DNA of 8,637 nt from Octadecabacter sp. (GCA_003533975.1 DQCL01000228.1:1-8637), one strand, 5' to 3'. Positions 1 through 6,446 are shown, counted from the first letter of the stretch. Made by a program: numbers and translations. Notes: generated by a model not told the origin, from the sequence alone.

Positions 1-3
1 TTT

Positions 4-27
4 CAAGCAGAAGACGGCATACGAGAT
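4..27 (+). other. Illumina P7 adapter sequence (artefact)
   Basis: All 24 bases match the Illumina P7 flow-cell/primer sequence, beginning CAAGCAGAAGACGG and ending ACGAGAT. It is not followed by a recognisable index plus TruSeq or Nextera read-primer sequence; apparently genomic sequence starts at once. Three T residues precede it, which would fit the T spacer of a grafted oligo but could be chance. This marks the left edge as an untrimmed contig end. Its last two bases (26-27) form the A and T of the first ATG of the terminase frame. Confidence 0.95.
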
Positions 28-34
28 GACGACG

Positions 35-1651
35 ATGATGATTCCCTCATGGATTTCGGACAAGGGCAGCTCTTCTGAAATTCCTGATCCGCTCGGCCGT
101 GGTGAAATGGCGGTCAATTGGCTCAAGATGTTGAAGCACCCAAAGAACCCGGCACCTGGCCATCCCTTCCAGCTTGACCCCTGGATGGAAAAGACGATCA
201 GGCGTATCTACGGACCCCGCAACGCTGACGGCACGCGGGTGGTGCGCCGGGTTATTCTGTTGTTGCCTCGGGGCAATCGCAAAACATCCCTCTGCGGGGC
301 AATCACGCTGTTGCACTTGATCGGGCCCGAACGGCAACCCGGTGGTTTGATCGTCTCATCAGCTGCGGCACGGGAACAGGCGATGGAGCTGTTCAACGAG
401 GTCGCCCTGATCGTGGATCATGATCGCCGGTTGAACAAACACCTGTCGATCCGCGAGTATGTCAGCCGCATTTCATTCGAAAGGATGCGATCCCGCTACA
501 TTGCGGTGGCCAGCGATGGCAAGGTCCAACACGGCAAGACGCCCAACGTGGTCATTGCCGATGAAATTCATGCCTGGGAGGGCCGGGCTGGGCTTCGTCA
601 GTGGGAGGCGCTGGATTCGGCGTTGGTAAAGGTACCGGGGACACTGATGGTGGTGGCCAGCACGTCCGGGCGCGGCCAGGAAAATCTCGCCTGGAAGCAG
701 GTTGAATATGCAATCAAGGTCCAGAAAGGCGAGATCAATGATCCGGCCACGCTGCCGGTCATCTTCATGGCAGAACCCGAAGACGACTGGAAAGACGAAG
801 ACCTTTGGTTCGAGGTGAACCCCGGCCTGCAACACGGGTATCCGGATATCGCTGGGTTTCGGGACAAGGCGAGAAAAGCTGAACACAGTCCGTTTGAACG
901 GGACAGCTTTCAGCAGTTCAACCTGAACCGCTGGCTGGACCAGAGCACTTCACCCTTTGTCGAGATGCTTGTTTACGACCAGGGGGCATACAAAGTTGAT
1001 CTGGAAGAACTGGAGATGGTGCAGGCCCCGTGCTGGATTGGTGTCGACCTGTCCAAGAATGAGGATCTGACTGTTGTCGTGGCCTGCTGGGAGGATGGTC
1101 AGGACGGCTACCAGGTGCATCCCTGGTTCTTCTGCCCTGAGGAAAACCTGCGCGCCCGTGGTGATCGTCACGGCGTCGATTACGTGAGCTGGGCAGAGGA
1201 TGGTTATATCATCCCAACCCCCGGCAACACTGTCGATCTGAGGGCAGTGGAAGCCCATATTCGGGAAATCTGCGCTACCTACAATGTTCGCGAGATCGCG
1301 TTCGATCCAACCTATGGGCGGTCCATGATGGCTGATCTGGACGAGGACGGATTGCCTGCCGTCGAATTCCGTCAGGGCTGGGTGTCGATGGCCCCGGCGG
1401 TGAAGGAACTTGAGCGGGCGATCCTTGCACATCGTTTCAGCCACGGGGGGCATCCTGTGCTGCGCTGGAATTTTGAGAACGTCCAGTTGCATATCGACCA
1501 GGCAGGCAACCGATCATTCCACAAGGGGAAGTCCGGCAACAAGATTGATGGGGCTGTCGCAACGGCAATGGCGGTGGCGCGATGCGCTGCCGGTGACGTC
1601 CAGTTCGTCACGGATGCGGACTGGTTCGATGATGAAATGTATATGGCATAG
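35..1651 (+). CDS. terL: Phage terminase large subunit (ATPase and nuclease)
   Basis: This is the motor of DNA packaging: it docks on the portal, hydrolyses ATP to pump phage DNA into the capsid and cuts the concatemer. Residue numbers count from the ATG at 26. The ATPase half shows a Walker A-like loop PRGNRKT (81-87), Walker B NVVIADE (174-180) and a coupling motif MVVASTS (208-213). The nuclease half shows acidic residues in GVDLSKNEDLTVV (D341), REIAFD (D427) and NKIDGAVA (D508), the RNase H-like arrangement of HK97-type terminases (Terminase_1 class). About 540 residues is a normal length. The ATG at 26 is built partly from adapter bases, so I start at the first fully native ATG (35); another follows at 38. 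The true start may lie upstream and be lost. Family assignment is sure; the N-terminus is not. The stop codon overlaps the ribosome binding site of the next gene. Confidence 0.93.
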   Translation: MMIPSWISDKGSSSEIPDPLGRGEMAVNWLKMLKHPKNPAPGHPFQLDPWMEKTIRRIYGPRNADGTRVVRRVILLLPRGNRKTSLCGAITLLHLIGPERQPGGLIVSSAAAREQAMELFNEVALIVDHDRRLNKHLSIREYVSRISFERMRSRYIAVASDGKVQHGKTPNVVIADEIHAWEGRAGLRQWEALDSALVKVPGTLMVVASTSGRGQENLAWKQVEYAIKVQKGEINDPATLPVIFMAEPEDDWKDEDLWFEVNPGLQHGYPDIAGFRDKARKAEHSPFERDSFQQFNLNRWLDQSTSPFVEMLVYDQGAYKVDLEELEMVQAPCWIGVDLSKNEDLTVVVACWEDGQDGYQVHPWFFCPEENLRARGDRHGVDYVSWAEDGYIIPTPGNTVDLRAVEAHIREICATYNVREIAFDPTYGRSMMADLDEDGLPAVEFRQGWVSMAPAVKELERAILAHRFSHGGHPVLRWNFENVQLHIDQAGNRSFHKGKSGNKIDGAVATAMAVARCAAGDVQFVTDADWFDDEMYMA

Positions 1652-1655
1652 GAGG
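1650..1655 (+). promoter_or_regulatory. Shine-Dalgarno of the tape-measure gene, overlapping the terL stop
   Basis: AGGAGG shares its first two bases with the TAG stop of the terminase gene (1649-1651) and lies 5 bases before the ATG at 1661. This fixes the tape-measure start and implies that both genes are read from one transcript, with termination and re-initiation close together. Confidence 0.8.
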
Positions 1656-1660
1656 CACAC

Positions 1661-3910
1661 ATGTCTGACAAGGAACTATTGATCGTCCAGCTCGAGGCCC
1701 GCGTCAACGATTTTGAAAAGCGGATGAAAAAGGCCGAACGCACTGGCACCCGGTCTTATACCCGATTGCGCCGTGGATCCCGGTCTGCAACGCGGGCCAT
1801 GGAGCGGGATATGCTGCGATCCAGCACCGCAATCAACAAGGCTCTGGCGACTACATCGATGCGCATTGGCGGGTTTGGCAAGGCAATGGCAACGGGTCTG
1901 GCAGCCGGTGTCGTGACGGCTGCCCTGGCCGGTGTTACCGGAGGTCTGACCGGCATGGTCAAGGGGATTGCCGCAGTCGGGGACGAAGCTAAGCGATCCG
2001 GGTTGTCCGCATCGGTGTTTCAGGAATGGAAGTTTGTCGCTGAACAGAATCGCATTGGTGTCGATCAGCTGATTGATGGGTTCAAGGAACTGAACCTGCG
2101 GGCCGACGAATTCGCCGTCACCGGCAAGGGGCCAGCGGCAGAGGCCTTCCAGCGGATCGGTTTCACCGGGCAGGAGCTGAAGCGAAAACTCAAGGATCCG
2201 TCCAAGCTTATGTTGGAAATCATCGGGCGTATGGAAGATCTCGACAAGGCCGCTCAGATCAGGGTTGCTGACGAGGTGTTTGGCGGATCGGCTGGTGAGC
2301 GATTTGTTGAGCTCCTGAGCCAGGGTGAACAGGGCCTGCGGAATACGATCAGCCGGGCGCACGAACTGGGTGCGGTCATGGATGACGAGATGATTGCCAA
2401 AGCCGACGAGCTCGACCGCAAGTTCGGGGAGCTGGCGGAAAGTGCTTCCCGGATCGGCAAGGGGTTCGCTGTGGGTGTTGCTGATTTTGTTGACCATATG
2501 ACAGACATGTCAGTCAAACTAGATGACTATATGGATACCGCTGAGCGAGCCAGAAACATCGTTGGCCCGGATGCCGCCGGAGCTCTTGAGGGCGATGCTG
2601 ATGCGATCGAAGAGAATGCCGGCGCTCTGAGGGGGCTGGACGCCGCATATGATGATATGGCCATCAGCGCACAATTGGCAGTTCCTTACCTTGAACGTGC
2701 TGCGTTGATGCTGCGGGCATATGGGGAGGACGACGCGGCACAGGCTCTGACTGATGCCGCTGCCGGAATGCGTGATCTCGTGGCCCAGATGGAAGATGGA
2801 TTGATCAGCGCCGAAGATTTCGAGACCAGGCTGGAAGATCTGGCAACCAAGGCAGATGAAGCCTTTGGGTCTTTGGATGCGATAGACCAGGTGGAGTTTC
2901 AGGGCGCAATCTCTGCAATTGGCGGTCTGGTCTCGGCCCTCTCAACTGCGATCAAACGGGCGTCCACCCTCAGGGAAACCTTGCCAGTAGACCCCGGTCC
3001 CTCTGTCTCGTATGGCCCACCACGGCGGGGCGGACATCGCAAAGGATCCGCTCCCACAAGGTCTATTCGCCCAAGGGCTGCACCTCCCATGCTGGGGGAG
3101 CCAGAACTGCCAACCGGCGGCGGTGGATCCAATGGGGATGATTACCAACGCCAGGTCACGGCCATCCGGGAAAAGACCGCAGCCCTTGAGGCCGAAGCCC
3201 TGGCGCTGGTTGCAGCTGCGGCCAGTGGCAAGGGTTACGGTGATGCCCTGGAGTATGCCCGCAAACGGGCCGAGCTGATGAATGCCGCCCAGAAGGCTGG
3301 CAAAGATATCACGCCCCAATTGCAGGCCGAGATCGACGCCCTGGCTGCGTCCTATGTGACTGCCGGGGATGCCGCTGGTGATGCGGCTGACAAGCTGGAA
3401 GAAATGGAAGACGCCGCCGGGCGCGGTGCCGATGCCATCAGCGATATCTTTCTGGATGTGATGGAAGGATCCCGCTCAGCCAAAGAGGCCGTCGCAGATC
3501 TGTTGCGGGAAATCGCCCGCATCCAGTTCCGCAAAGCCATTGCCGGTCTTGGCTCCAGTGGAGGGCCATTGGGCTTTCTGGGTGGGCTTCTGGGGTATGC
3601 CAGCGGTGGATACACTGGGGCAGGTGGCGTGAACGATGTGGCTGGCGTGGTGCACAAGGGCGAGTATGTCATGGATGCCGCATCAACCCGCCGGATCGGT
3701 GTTGGCAACCTCGAGGCGATGCAATCCGGCAAGATGCAGGGCGGGGGCACACAGACCGTTGAATTGATCCTGCATGCCCCCGAATACATCTCGATCGAAC
3801 AAGTGCGTGGCGAGGCGGTGCGGGTCGTACAGGCCGGGCTTGGGGGGTATGACCGCACCATGTCGGCCAGGGTTGGTGGAATCGCTCAAGACAGGCACCA
3901 GAGGTACTGA
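1661..3910 (+). CDS. Phage tail tape-measure protein
   Basis: This is an internal scaffold that sets tail length in siphoviruses, is packed in the tail tube and leaves with the DNA at infection. The 749-residue protein has a charged, coiled-coil-prone N-terminus (QLEARVNDFEKRMKKAER), a Gly/Ala-rich hydrophobic stretch (about 66-106), long helical regions with many Ala, Glu, Asp and Lys, a Pro/Gly/Arg-rich hinge (about 444-492) and a second helical region (about 495-625). The C-terminus has the tape-measure signature ASGGYTGAGG...AGVVHKGEYVM (647-671). The strong AGGAGG five bases upstream supports this start. Using the known rule of roughly 0.15 nm of tail per residue, a tail of about 110 nm is expected if no processing occurs. 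It lies directly after terL without the usual head and tail-tube genes. It ends in TGATG, overlapping the next start by one base. Confidence 0.88.
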   Translation: MSDKELLIVQLEARVNDFEKRMKKAERTGTRSYTRLRRGSRSATRAMERDMLRSSTAINKALATTSMRIGGFGKAMATGLAAGVVTAALAGVTGGLTGMVKGIAAVGDEAKRSGLSASVFQEWKFVAEQNRIGVDQLIDGFKELNLRADEFAVTGKGPAAEAFQRIGFTGQELKRKLKDPSKLMLEIIGRMEDLDKAAQIRVADEVFGGSAGERFVELLSQGEQGLRNTISRAHELGAVMDDEMIAKADELDRKFGELAESASRIGKGFAVGVADFVDHMTDMSVKLDDYMDTAERARNIVGPDAAGALEGDADAIEENAGALRGLDAAYDDMAISAQLAVPYLERAALMLRAYGEDDAAQALTDAAAGMRDLVAQMEDGLISAEDFETRLEDLATKADEAFGSLDAIDQVEFQGAISAIGGLVSALSTAIKRASTLRETLPVDPGPSVSYGPPRRGGHRKGSAPTRSIRPRAAPPMLGEPELPTGGGGSNGDDYQRQVTAIREKTAALEAEALALVAAAASGKGYGDALEYARKRAELMNAAQKAGKDITPQLQAEIDALAASYVTAGDAAGDAADKLEEMEDAAGRGADAISDIFLDVMEGSRSAKEAVADLLREIARIQFRKAIAGLGSSGGPLGFLGGLLGYASGGYTGAGGVNDVAGVVHKGEYVMDAASTRRIGVGNLEAMQSGKMQGGGTQTVELILHAPEYISIEQVRGEAVRVVQAGLGGYDRTMSARVGGIAQDRHQRY

Positions 3911-4251
3911 TGGGACACACAGCAACAAAACGGCTCACACAGCACCTGATCGCGGCCATGCGGGCGCACAGGTCAACCGGGGCCAGACCGGTGATAACAG
4001 AGGCAGGGCGCGTCCTGTGGCGAGCATTCATCGCCCTGAGCCGCACCCGGTCCTACAGCAGCTTTGGCCCGAACCCGATCAGCTATCAGGAAATCGAGGC
4101 CTGGTGCCGGCTGACCCGCACGCCGCTGGCACCGCACCACATCGAGATTCTTTGCGCCTTGGATCAGGAATGGTTGCGCGGTGGGGCAGATGGGACACCG
4201 GCACCCAGATCGGACCTGACGGCGGCGGCGTTCGATGCGGCGATTGGGTGA
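3910..4251 (+). CDS. Small phage protein downstream of the tape measure, function unknown
   Basis: The 113-residue basic protein starts with the ATG formed by the last base of the tape-measure stop (TGATG), so translation is probably coupled. The N-terminal third is Arg-rich and helical. The centre (about 56-91) reads NPISYQEIEAWCRLTR, then TPLAPHHIEILCALDQEWLR. A Trp-containing helix, a short turn and a second helix ending in Leu-Asp-x-x-Trp-Leu resemble small proteins that I associate with tail genes of alphaproteobacterial siphophages, sometimes labelled tail-assembly-related. I cannot assign a family with certainty and no catalytic motif is visible. Its place after the tape measure and before a terminator suggests it is the last gene of this late unit. 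A role in tail assembly or as a minor tail component is inference from position only. Confidence 0.7.
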   Translation: MGHTATKRLTQHLIAAMRAHRSTGARPVITEAGRVLWRAFIALSRTRSYSSFGPNPISYQEIEAWCRLTRTPLAPHHIEILCALDQEWLRGGADGTPAPRSDLTAAAFDAAIG

Positions 4252-4266
4252 CGGTAAAAATAAGAA

Positions 4267-4293
4267 AAGCCCCAACCAAAACGGTCGGGGCTT
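4267..4293 (-). terminator. Rho-independent terminator, best oriented for the minus strand
   Basis: The arms AAGCCCCAACC and GGTCGGGGCTT form an 11-bp stem with one A-C mismatch and a 5-base loop (4278-4282). Read on the minus strand it is followed by TTTTCTTATTTTT, a good U-rich tail, so it ends the toxin-antitoxin transcript. On the plus strand the tail is poor (TAGTAGTTT), but the hairpin sits 15 bases after the plus-strand stop at 4251 and may serve both convergent units. Confidence 0.85.
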
Positions 4294-4315
4294 AGTAGTT
4301 TAGTGCTCATCAGGG

Positions 4316-4762
4316 CTATGCGGCTTGCAATTGATAACTGCCGTTTTGGGCCTTGATATTAATTGGTTGAGTTTCGGCAGTCGAAACGCTGCTACGGGCC
4401 AGTTTTTCAAGACCTTCCTCGTAGGGCAGCACAAGTTTCTCGACAGCCAATCGACGAATTACGGTTTCCGCCGTGCCCTCAATCGAGAATTCGCCGCGCT
4501 CCCACCTTCCAATGGTTTGCTTGTCCACATGCACGATGGTGGCCAGCTCGGCTTGAGTATAGCCCATCTCGGAACGCAGGAATCGCAGTTCGTCTCCGCT
4601 AATGCCTTTCTCATGCTTAACGATGCCTTCTGCAATCGCGCAATGCAGAGCGTTGATTGCCGGAATTTCGATAACCTCATCCCCATCGACGTCTGTCACG
4701 GGCGCAAGCCCTTCAATGAACACATTGTTCAGGCCGCACTCAGTGTAGTGATAAGCGCTCAT
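4316..4762 (-). CDS. HTH antitoxin / autorepressor of a type II toxin-antitoxin pair
   Basis: The 148-residue protein begins MSAYHYTECGLNNVFIEGL, a conserved opening of a family of HTH antitoxins related to the DNA-binding half of MqsA/HigA proteins and often paired with DUF4258 toxins. A Cro/C1-type HTH covers about 55-90 (GDELRFLRSEMGYTQ, then VDKQTIGRWERG). Only one Cys is near the N-terminus, so no zinc site like that of MqsA is apparent. I chose the ATG at 4762-4760 rather than the longer frame to 4813. It has GGAGG seven bases upstream, it makes an ATGA overlap with the toxin stop, and the family opening begins there. The expected role is to neutralise the toxin and repress the operon, probably at the palindrome 5160-5178. 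The C-terminal tail (about 125-148) is low in recognisable structure. Confidence 0.85.
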   Translation of the reverse strand: MSAYHYTECGLNNVFIEGLAPVTDVDGDEVIEIPAINALHCAIAEGIVKHEKGISGDELRFLRSEMGYTQAELATIVHVDKQTIGRWERGEFSIEGTAETVIRRLAVEKLVLPYEEGLEKLARSSVSTAETQPINIKAQNGSYQLQAA

Positions 4763-5127
4763 TGGTTGTCCTCCAGTATTGTTCCCGACCGTGTATCTGT
4801 CTCGTCTACCCACATGTCGGTAATGAGTTTAATTTTCTTCAACGCATAGTCCGGTATTGCGACAAGCCGAATTGATCGGCCGCCACTGTTAGGGGTTGAA
4901 CATTCAATTTCATATTTGAAGTGCCCAGCCGCTCGAGCGCAGCTGGCGTCTTGATAGACCGATCCGTTCTTCAGTACATACAGGATGTCCGAAGTGATAA
5001 GATTTCGCTCTGCCATCCGCTCTTTGGCGTGAAGTTTGTATGCCAGGGAAAATGTTGGATGCCGCGCAATTTCTCGAATATAATTAGTCGCATCACTTGG
5101 GCTCCACGGTTGGTCCGGAACTGTCAA
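4759..5127 (-). CDS. DUF4258-like protein, probable toxin of the type II pair
   Basis: The 122-residue protein has the DUF4258 pattern: H33-AKERMAERN (His, Arg, Met, Glu, Arg in one helix), then SDILYVLKNGSVY, then a strand-rich half KYEIECS...RLVAIPD...KKIKLITDMW. DUF4258 proteins are small and RelE/ParE-like in outline, and many lie beside HTH antitoxins; the biochemical activity is usually unknown. The gene precedes the antitoxin and shares ATGA with it (4762-4759), the toxin-first order seen in higBA and mqsRA. The reading frame opens at TTG (5127-5125); an in-frame stop lies shortly upstream and no ATG is available before Met38, which would cut the conserved core. The start is therefore weak and fairly uncertain. 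A weak start could keep toxin synthesis below antitoxin synthesis. The toxin label is inferred from family and pairing. Confidence 0.8.
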   Translation of the reverse strand: MTVPDQPWSPSDATNYIREIARHPTFSLAYKLHAKERMAERNLITSDILYVLKNGSVYQDASCARAAGHFKYEIECSTPNSGGRSIRLVAIPDYALKKIKLITDMWVDETDTRSGTILEDNQ

Positions 5128-5159
5128 AATCTGTCTCTTGCGTGTTATTCACAGTGGTC

Positions 5160-5178
5160 ATGTATCATCGTGATACAT
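5160..5178. promoter_or_regulatory. Palindromic operator of the toxin-antitoxin operon
   Basis: ATGTATCA-TCG-TGATACAT is a perfect inverted repeat with 8-bp arms and a 3-base centre. It lies 33 bases upstream of the toxin start and about 12 bases downstream of a minus-strand TTGACT (-35-like, 5196-5191), so it would cover the -10 region and transcription start. This is the usual place for autorepression by an HTH antitoxin. Binding by the neighbouring antitoxin is inference. Confidence 0.7.
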
Positions 5179-5277
5179 ATTTACAAGCCCAGTCAATGGC
5201 TACGTGGGGTAAATTTTACGCCAAATTGTCGCTAGGTGCAAATGAGTCACACGATCTATCTGGCTGATTTAACTACA

Positions 5278-5306
5278 TATATACCCATCTTGGGTTGGGG
5301 GTACAA
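5278..5306 (-). promoter_or_regulatory. Possible minus-strand promoter upstream of the toxin-antitoxin pair
   Basis: On the minus strand TTGTAC (5306-5301) is followed after exactly 17 bases by TATATA (5283-5278). The spacer holds a small inverted repeat, ACCCA-TCT-TGGGT (5283-5295). The -35 match is modest and only spacing and the -10 argue for it. It would give a leader of about 145 bases before the toxin start. Confidence 0.3.
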
Positions 5307-5447
5307 ATACTAGCCGGTCCCCATTCTTGATGCGCGCAGTCAGTCACAGCATCCATCCGGTGCCCGACAGTTGGATGAATACAGCCAGATTGTGTCACGC
5401 GAATAACAAACGGCATGGTCGAATCAGTGGAATACTGTGGAGACAAA

Positions 5448-5669
5448 TCATTTCCTCAGCCGAACACCCGCACCGCCACCGTTTTCATCTATAAACTCAA
5501 CCCCTGCGGATTCAAGGGCTGTGCGGATGGCGGTGATAGTTGTTTGCTTCAATTCTTCGCCGCGCTCAAGGCGGGAAACTGTGGCCTGCGCAACACCAGC
5601 CAGCGTCGCCAAATCTCGCACCCCAAGCCCGGTTGCAACCCTTGCCATTTTGCATTGTGTGGCGTTCAT
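5448..5669 (-). CDS. Small XRE (Cro/C1-type) transcriptional regulator
   Basis: The 73-residue protein is almost entirely one helix-turn-helix domain. The N-terminus MNATQCKMARVATGL leads into the HTH (about 16-38), VRDLATLAGVAQATVSRLERG. A helix follows, AIRTALESAGVEFIDENGG, and the end is GVRLRK, the standard finish of this very common short alphaproteobacterial family. There is no LexA/CI-type protease domain, so SOS self-cleavage is not expected. The ATG at 5669 has AGGG eight bases upstream and leaves the family start intact. It is divergent from the plus-strand gene at 5758, and two matching palindromes lie between them, so it probably represses that gene, itself, or both. It is the likely lysogeny-type switch of the element; that role is inferred from arrangement. 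Confidence 0.88.
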   Translation of the reverse strand: MNATQCKMARVATGLGVRDLATLAGVAQATVSRLERGEELKQTTITAIRTALESAGVEFIDENGGGAGVRLRK

Positions 5670-5671
5670 TT

Positions 5672-5686
5672 AATAACCCTGTTATT
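5672..5686. promoter_or_regulatory. Operator 1 of the divergent region
   Basis: AATAAC-CCT-GTTATT is a perfect inverted repeat ending 2 bases before the XRE start codon. Its centre supplies the AGG of the XRE Shine-Dalgarno on the minus strand, so a bound repressor would sit on the leader of its own gene. It has the same half-site and 3-base spacing as the copy at 5719-5731. Confidence 0.75.
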
Positions 5687-5690
5687 TTTC

Positions 5691-5719
5691 TTGACGTACA
5701 CAGGCGCATGTGAAAAACA
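5691..5719 (+). promoter_or_regulatory. Possible rightward promoter in the divergent region
   Basis: TTGACG (5691-5696) is a good -35 match. At 17 bases the -10 would be AAAACA (5714-5719), which is weak; CATAAC nearby is an alternative. Any start would fall in or next to operator 2. The -35 is the better supported half. Confidence 0.4.
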
Positions 5720-5731
5720 TAACGCAGTTAT
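5719..5731. promoter_or_regulatory. Operator 2 of the divergent region
   Basis: ATAAC-GCA-GTTAT is a perfect inverted repeat with the same half-site as operator 1, centre to centre 46 bases away. It lies downstream of TTGACG and 27 bases before the ATG at 5758, where a repressor would block rightward initiation. Because of this site I do not use the GTG at 5710 as start of the next gene. Confidence 0.75.
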
Positions 5732-5757
5732 CAATACCACAACCAGAGGCAAAAACA

Positions 5758-6072
5758 ATGACCAAAGACCGCATTTGTGCGACCGCTACAGGTTTGCCGG
5801 AAGATGGCTTCAAAGAGAAGCATGAGATGTATTATGGGCGAAACTTCCCCGACGACGCCGCCGACAAGATCGCCCAATTCAAAGGGCTTTCCAGAATAGG
5901 GGCTGCGGCCTCTGATACAGTGATGTGTATCAATCTGGACGAGAGCGGGTATCTATCGCTTTTCGAGGTGATCCACCGGCTGTGCGATGAAATCGGGCCG
6001 GAGATCGACACGCTGCAGCACAAAGCCAAAGTCGGTTTGTATGCAGGTATGGGTGCGGGGAAGGCGCTATGA
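5758..6072 (+). CDS. Hypothetical protein, first gene of the rightward run
   Basis: The 104-residue protein is not recognised. It has a polar N-terminus with KEKHEMYYGRNFPDD, a central CINLDESGYLSLFEVIHRL and an amphipathic helical segment through DEIGPEIDTLQHKAK. There is no signal peptide, membrane segment or catalytic motif. The frame is also open from GTG at 5710. I choose ATG 5758 because AGAGGC lies 7 bases before it and because the longer form would place operator 2 inside the gene. The stop overlaps the next start as ATGA (6069-6072), so the two proteins are probably made together. As first gene behind the XRE-controlled region it should be expressed when the repressor is off. Confidence 0.7.
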   Translation: MTKDRICATATGLPEDGFKEKHEMYYGRNFPDDAADKIAQFKGLSRIGAAASDTVMCINLDESGYLSLFEVIHRLCDEIGPEIDTLQHKAKVGLYAGMGAGKAL

Positions 6073-6434
6073 CCCATACACTCACCCGCAGAACCCTTCT
6101 GGCGTCCGTTCCGGCAATCACGGCTATTCCCCTGCCTTGCCTGGCCAGTGCGCCCAGGGGCCCCGCCGATCTGTTTCAGCTTTGGCTGGCAGAAAAGGAC
6201 TACATCAATGGTGTTCGGGGCTGGTCTGACGAAGAACTGGATATCGCCTGTGGACCAATGGATGCCCTCGAAGACGAAATACTGACAGCACCAGTGCACA
6301 CCGCACAGGATTTGGCTGTGAAACTGGTCGTCAGCTCATGTTTCGGCGTCTTTGGCTGCAACAAAGTACTACGCGAAGCCGCCGCGATGCTGGGGCAGTC
6401 CCACCGGATCCCCAGTTTCGTATCCGCGCATTGA
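6069..6434 (+). CDS. Small protein with a twin-arginine-type signal
   Basis: The 121-residue protein opens MTHTLTRRTLLAS, with R7-R8 followed by Thr-Leu-Leu. A moderately hydrophobic Pro/Ala-rich segment follows and then LASA-PR, a plausible signal peptidase site after A28. This fits a Tat export signal; the cysteine in LPC (C24) is not a canonical lipobox. The mature part is about 93 residues and helical and acidic (FQLWLAEKDY, GWSDEELDIA, ALEDEILTAP), with three cysteines (C61, C91, C97). I do not recognise a domain. It is coupled to the preceding gene by ATGA. Export of a small protein from a phage control operon would suit host-surface modification or superinfection exclusion, but that is inference; a Tat-like N-terminus kept without export cannot be excluded. 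Confidence 0.7.
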   Translation: MTHTLTRRTLLASVPAITAIPLPCLASAPRGPADLFQLWLAEKDYINGVRGWSDEELDIACGPMDALEDEILTAPVHTAQDLAVKLVVSSCFGVFGCNKVLREAAAMLGQSHRIPSFVSAH

Positions 6435-6446
6435 CGGGGTGGCGTG

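Larger units (their letters stand above)
5128..5447. other. Gene-free stretch upstream of the toxin-antitoxin pair
   Basis: These 320 bases contain no reading frame that I can support on either strand. The base composition looks more AT-rich than the flanking genes. They hold the palindrome 5160-5178, a -35-like TTGACT on the minus strand (5196-5191), a second minus-strand promoter candidate (5278-5306), and a loose hairpin with arms CATCCA and TGGATG around 5350-5376. No terminator is visible behind the XRE gene, so its transcript may run into the toxin gene. Confidence 0.6.

Noticed and set aside
950..1492. Minus-strand open frame of 180 codons opposite the terminase
   Set aside because: It lies opposite the terminase nuclease motifs, which are clearly coding on the plus strand; the product is rich in His, Pro and Cys as expected for a shadow frame.
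1676..2497. Minus-strand open frame of 273 codons opposite the tape-measure gene
   Set aside because: The translation has no family features, and it mirrors a well-supported tape-measure gene with a strong ribosome site.
4079..4300. Riboswitch or other structured RNA around the 4267-4293 hairpin
   Set aside because: The hairpin alone with a U-rich tail is explained as a terminator between convergent genes; no further conserved stem is visible.
4325..4849. Plus-strand open frame of 174 codons
   Set aside because: It is antisense to the antitoxin and the end of the toxin, has no recognisable domain and runs across the ATGA junction.
5415..5825. Plus-strand open frame of 136 codons
   Set aside because: It is antisense to the XRE regulator and crosses both operators into another frame of the next gene; the composition is not protein-like.
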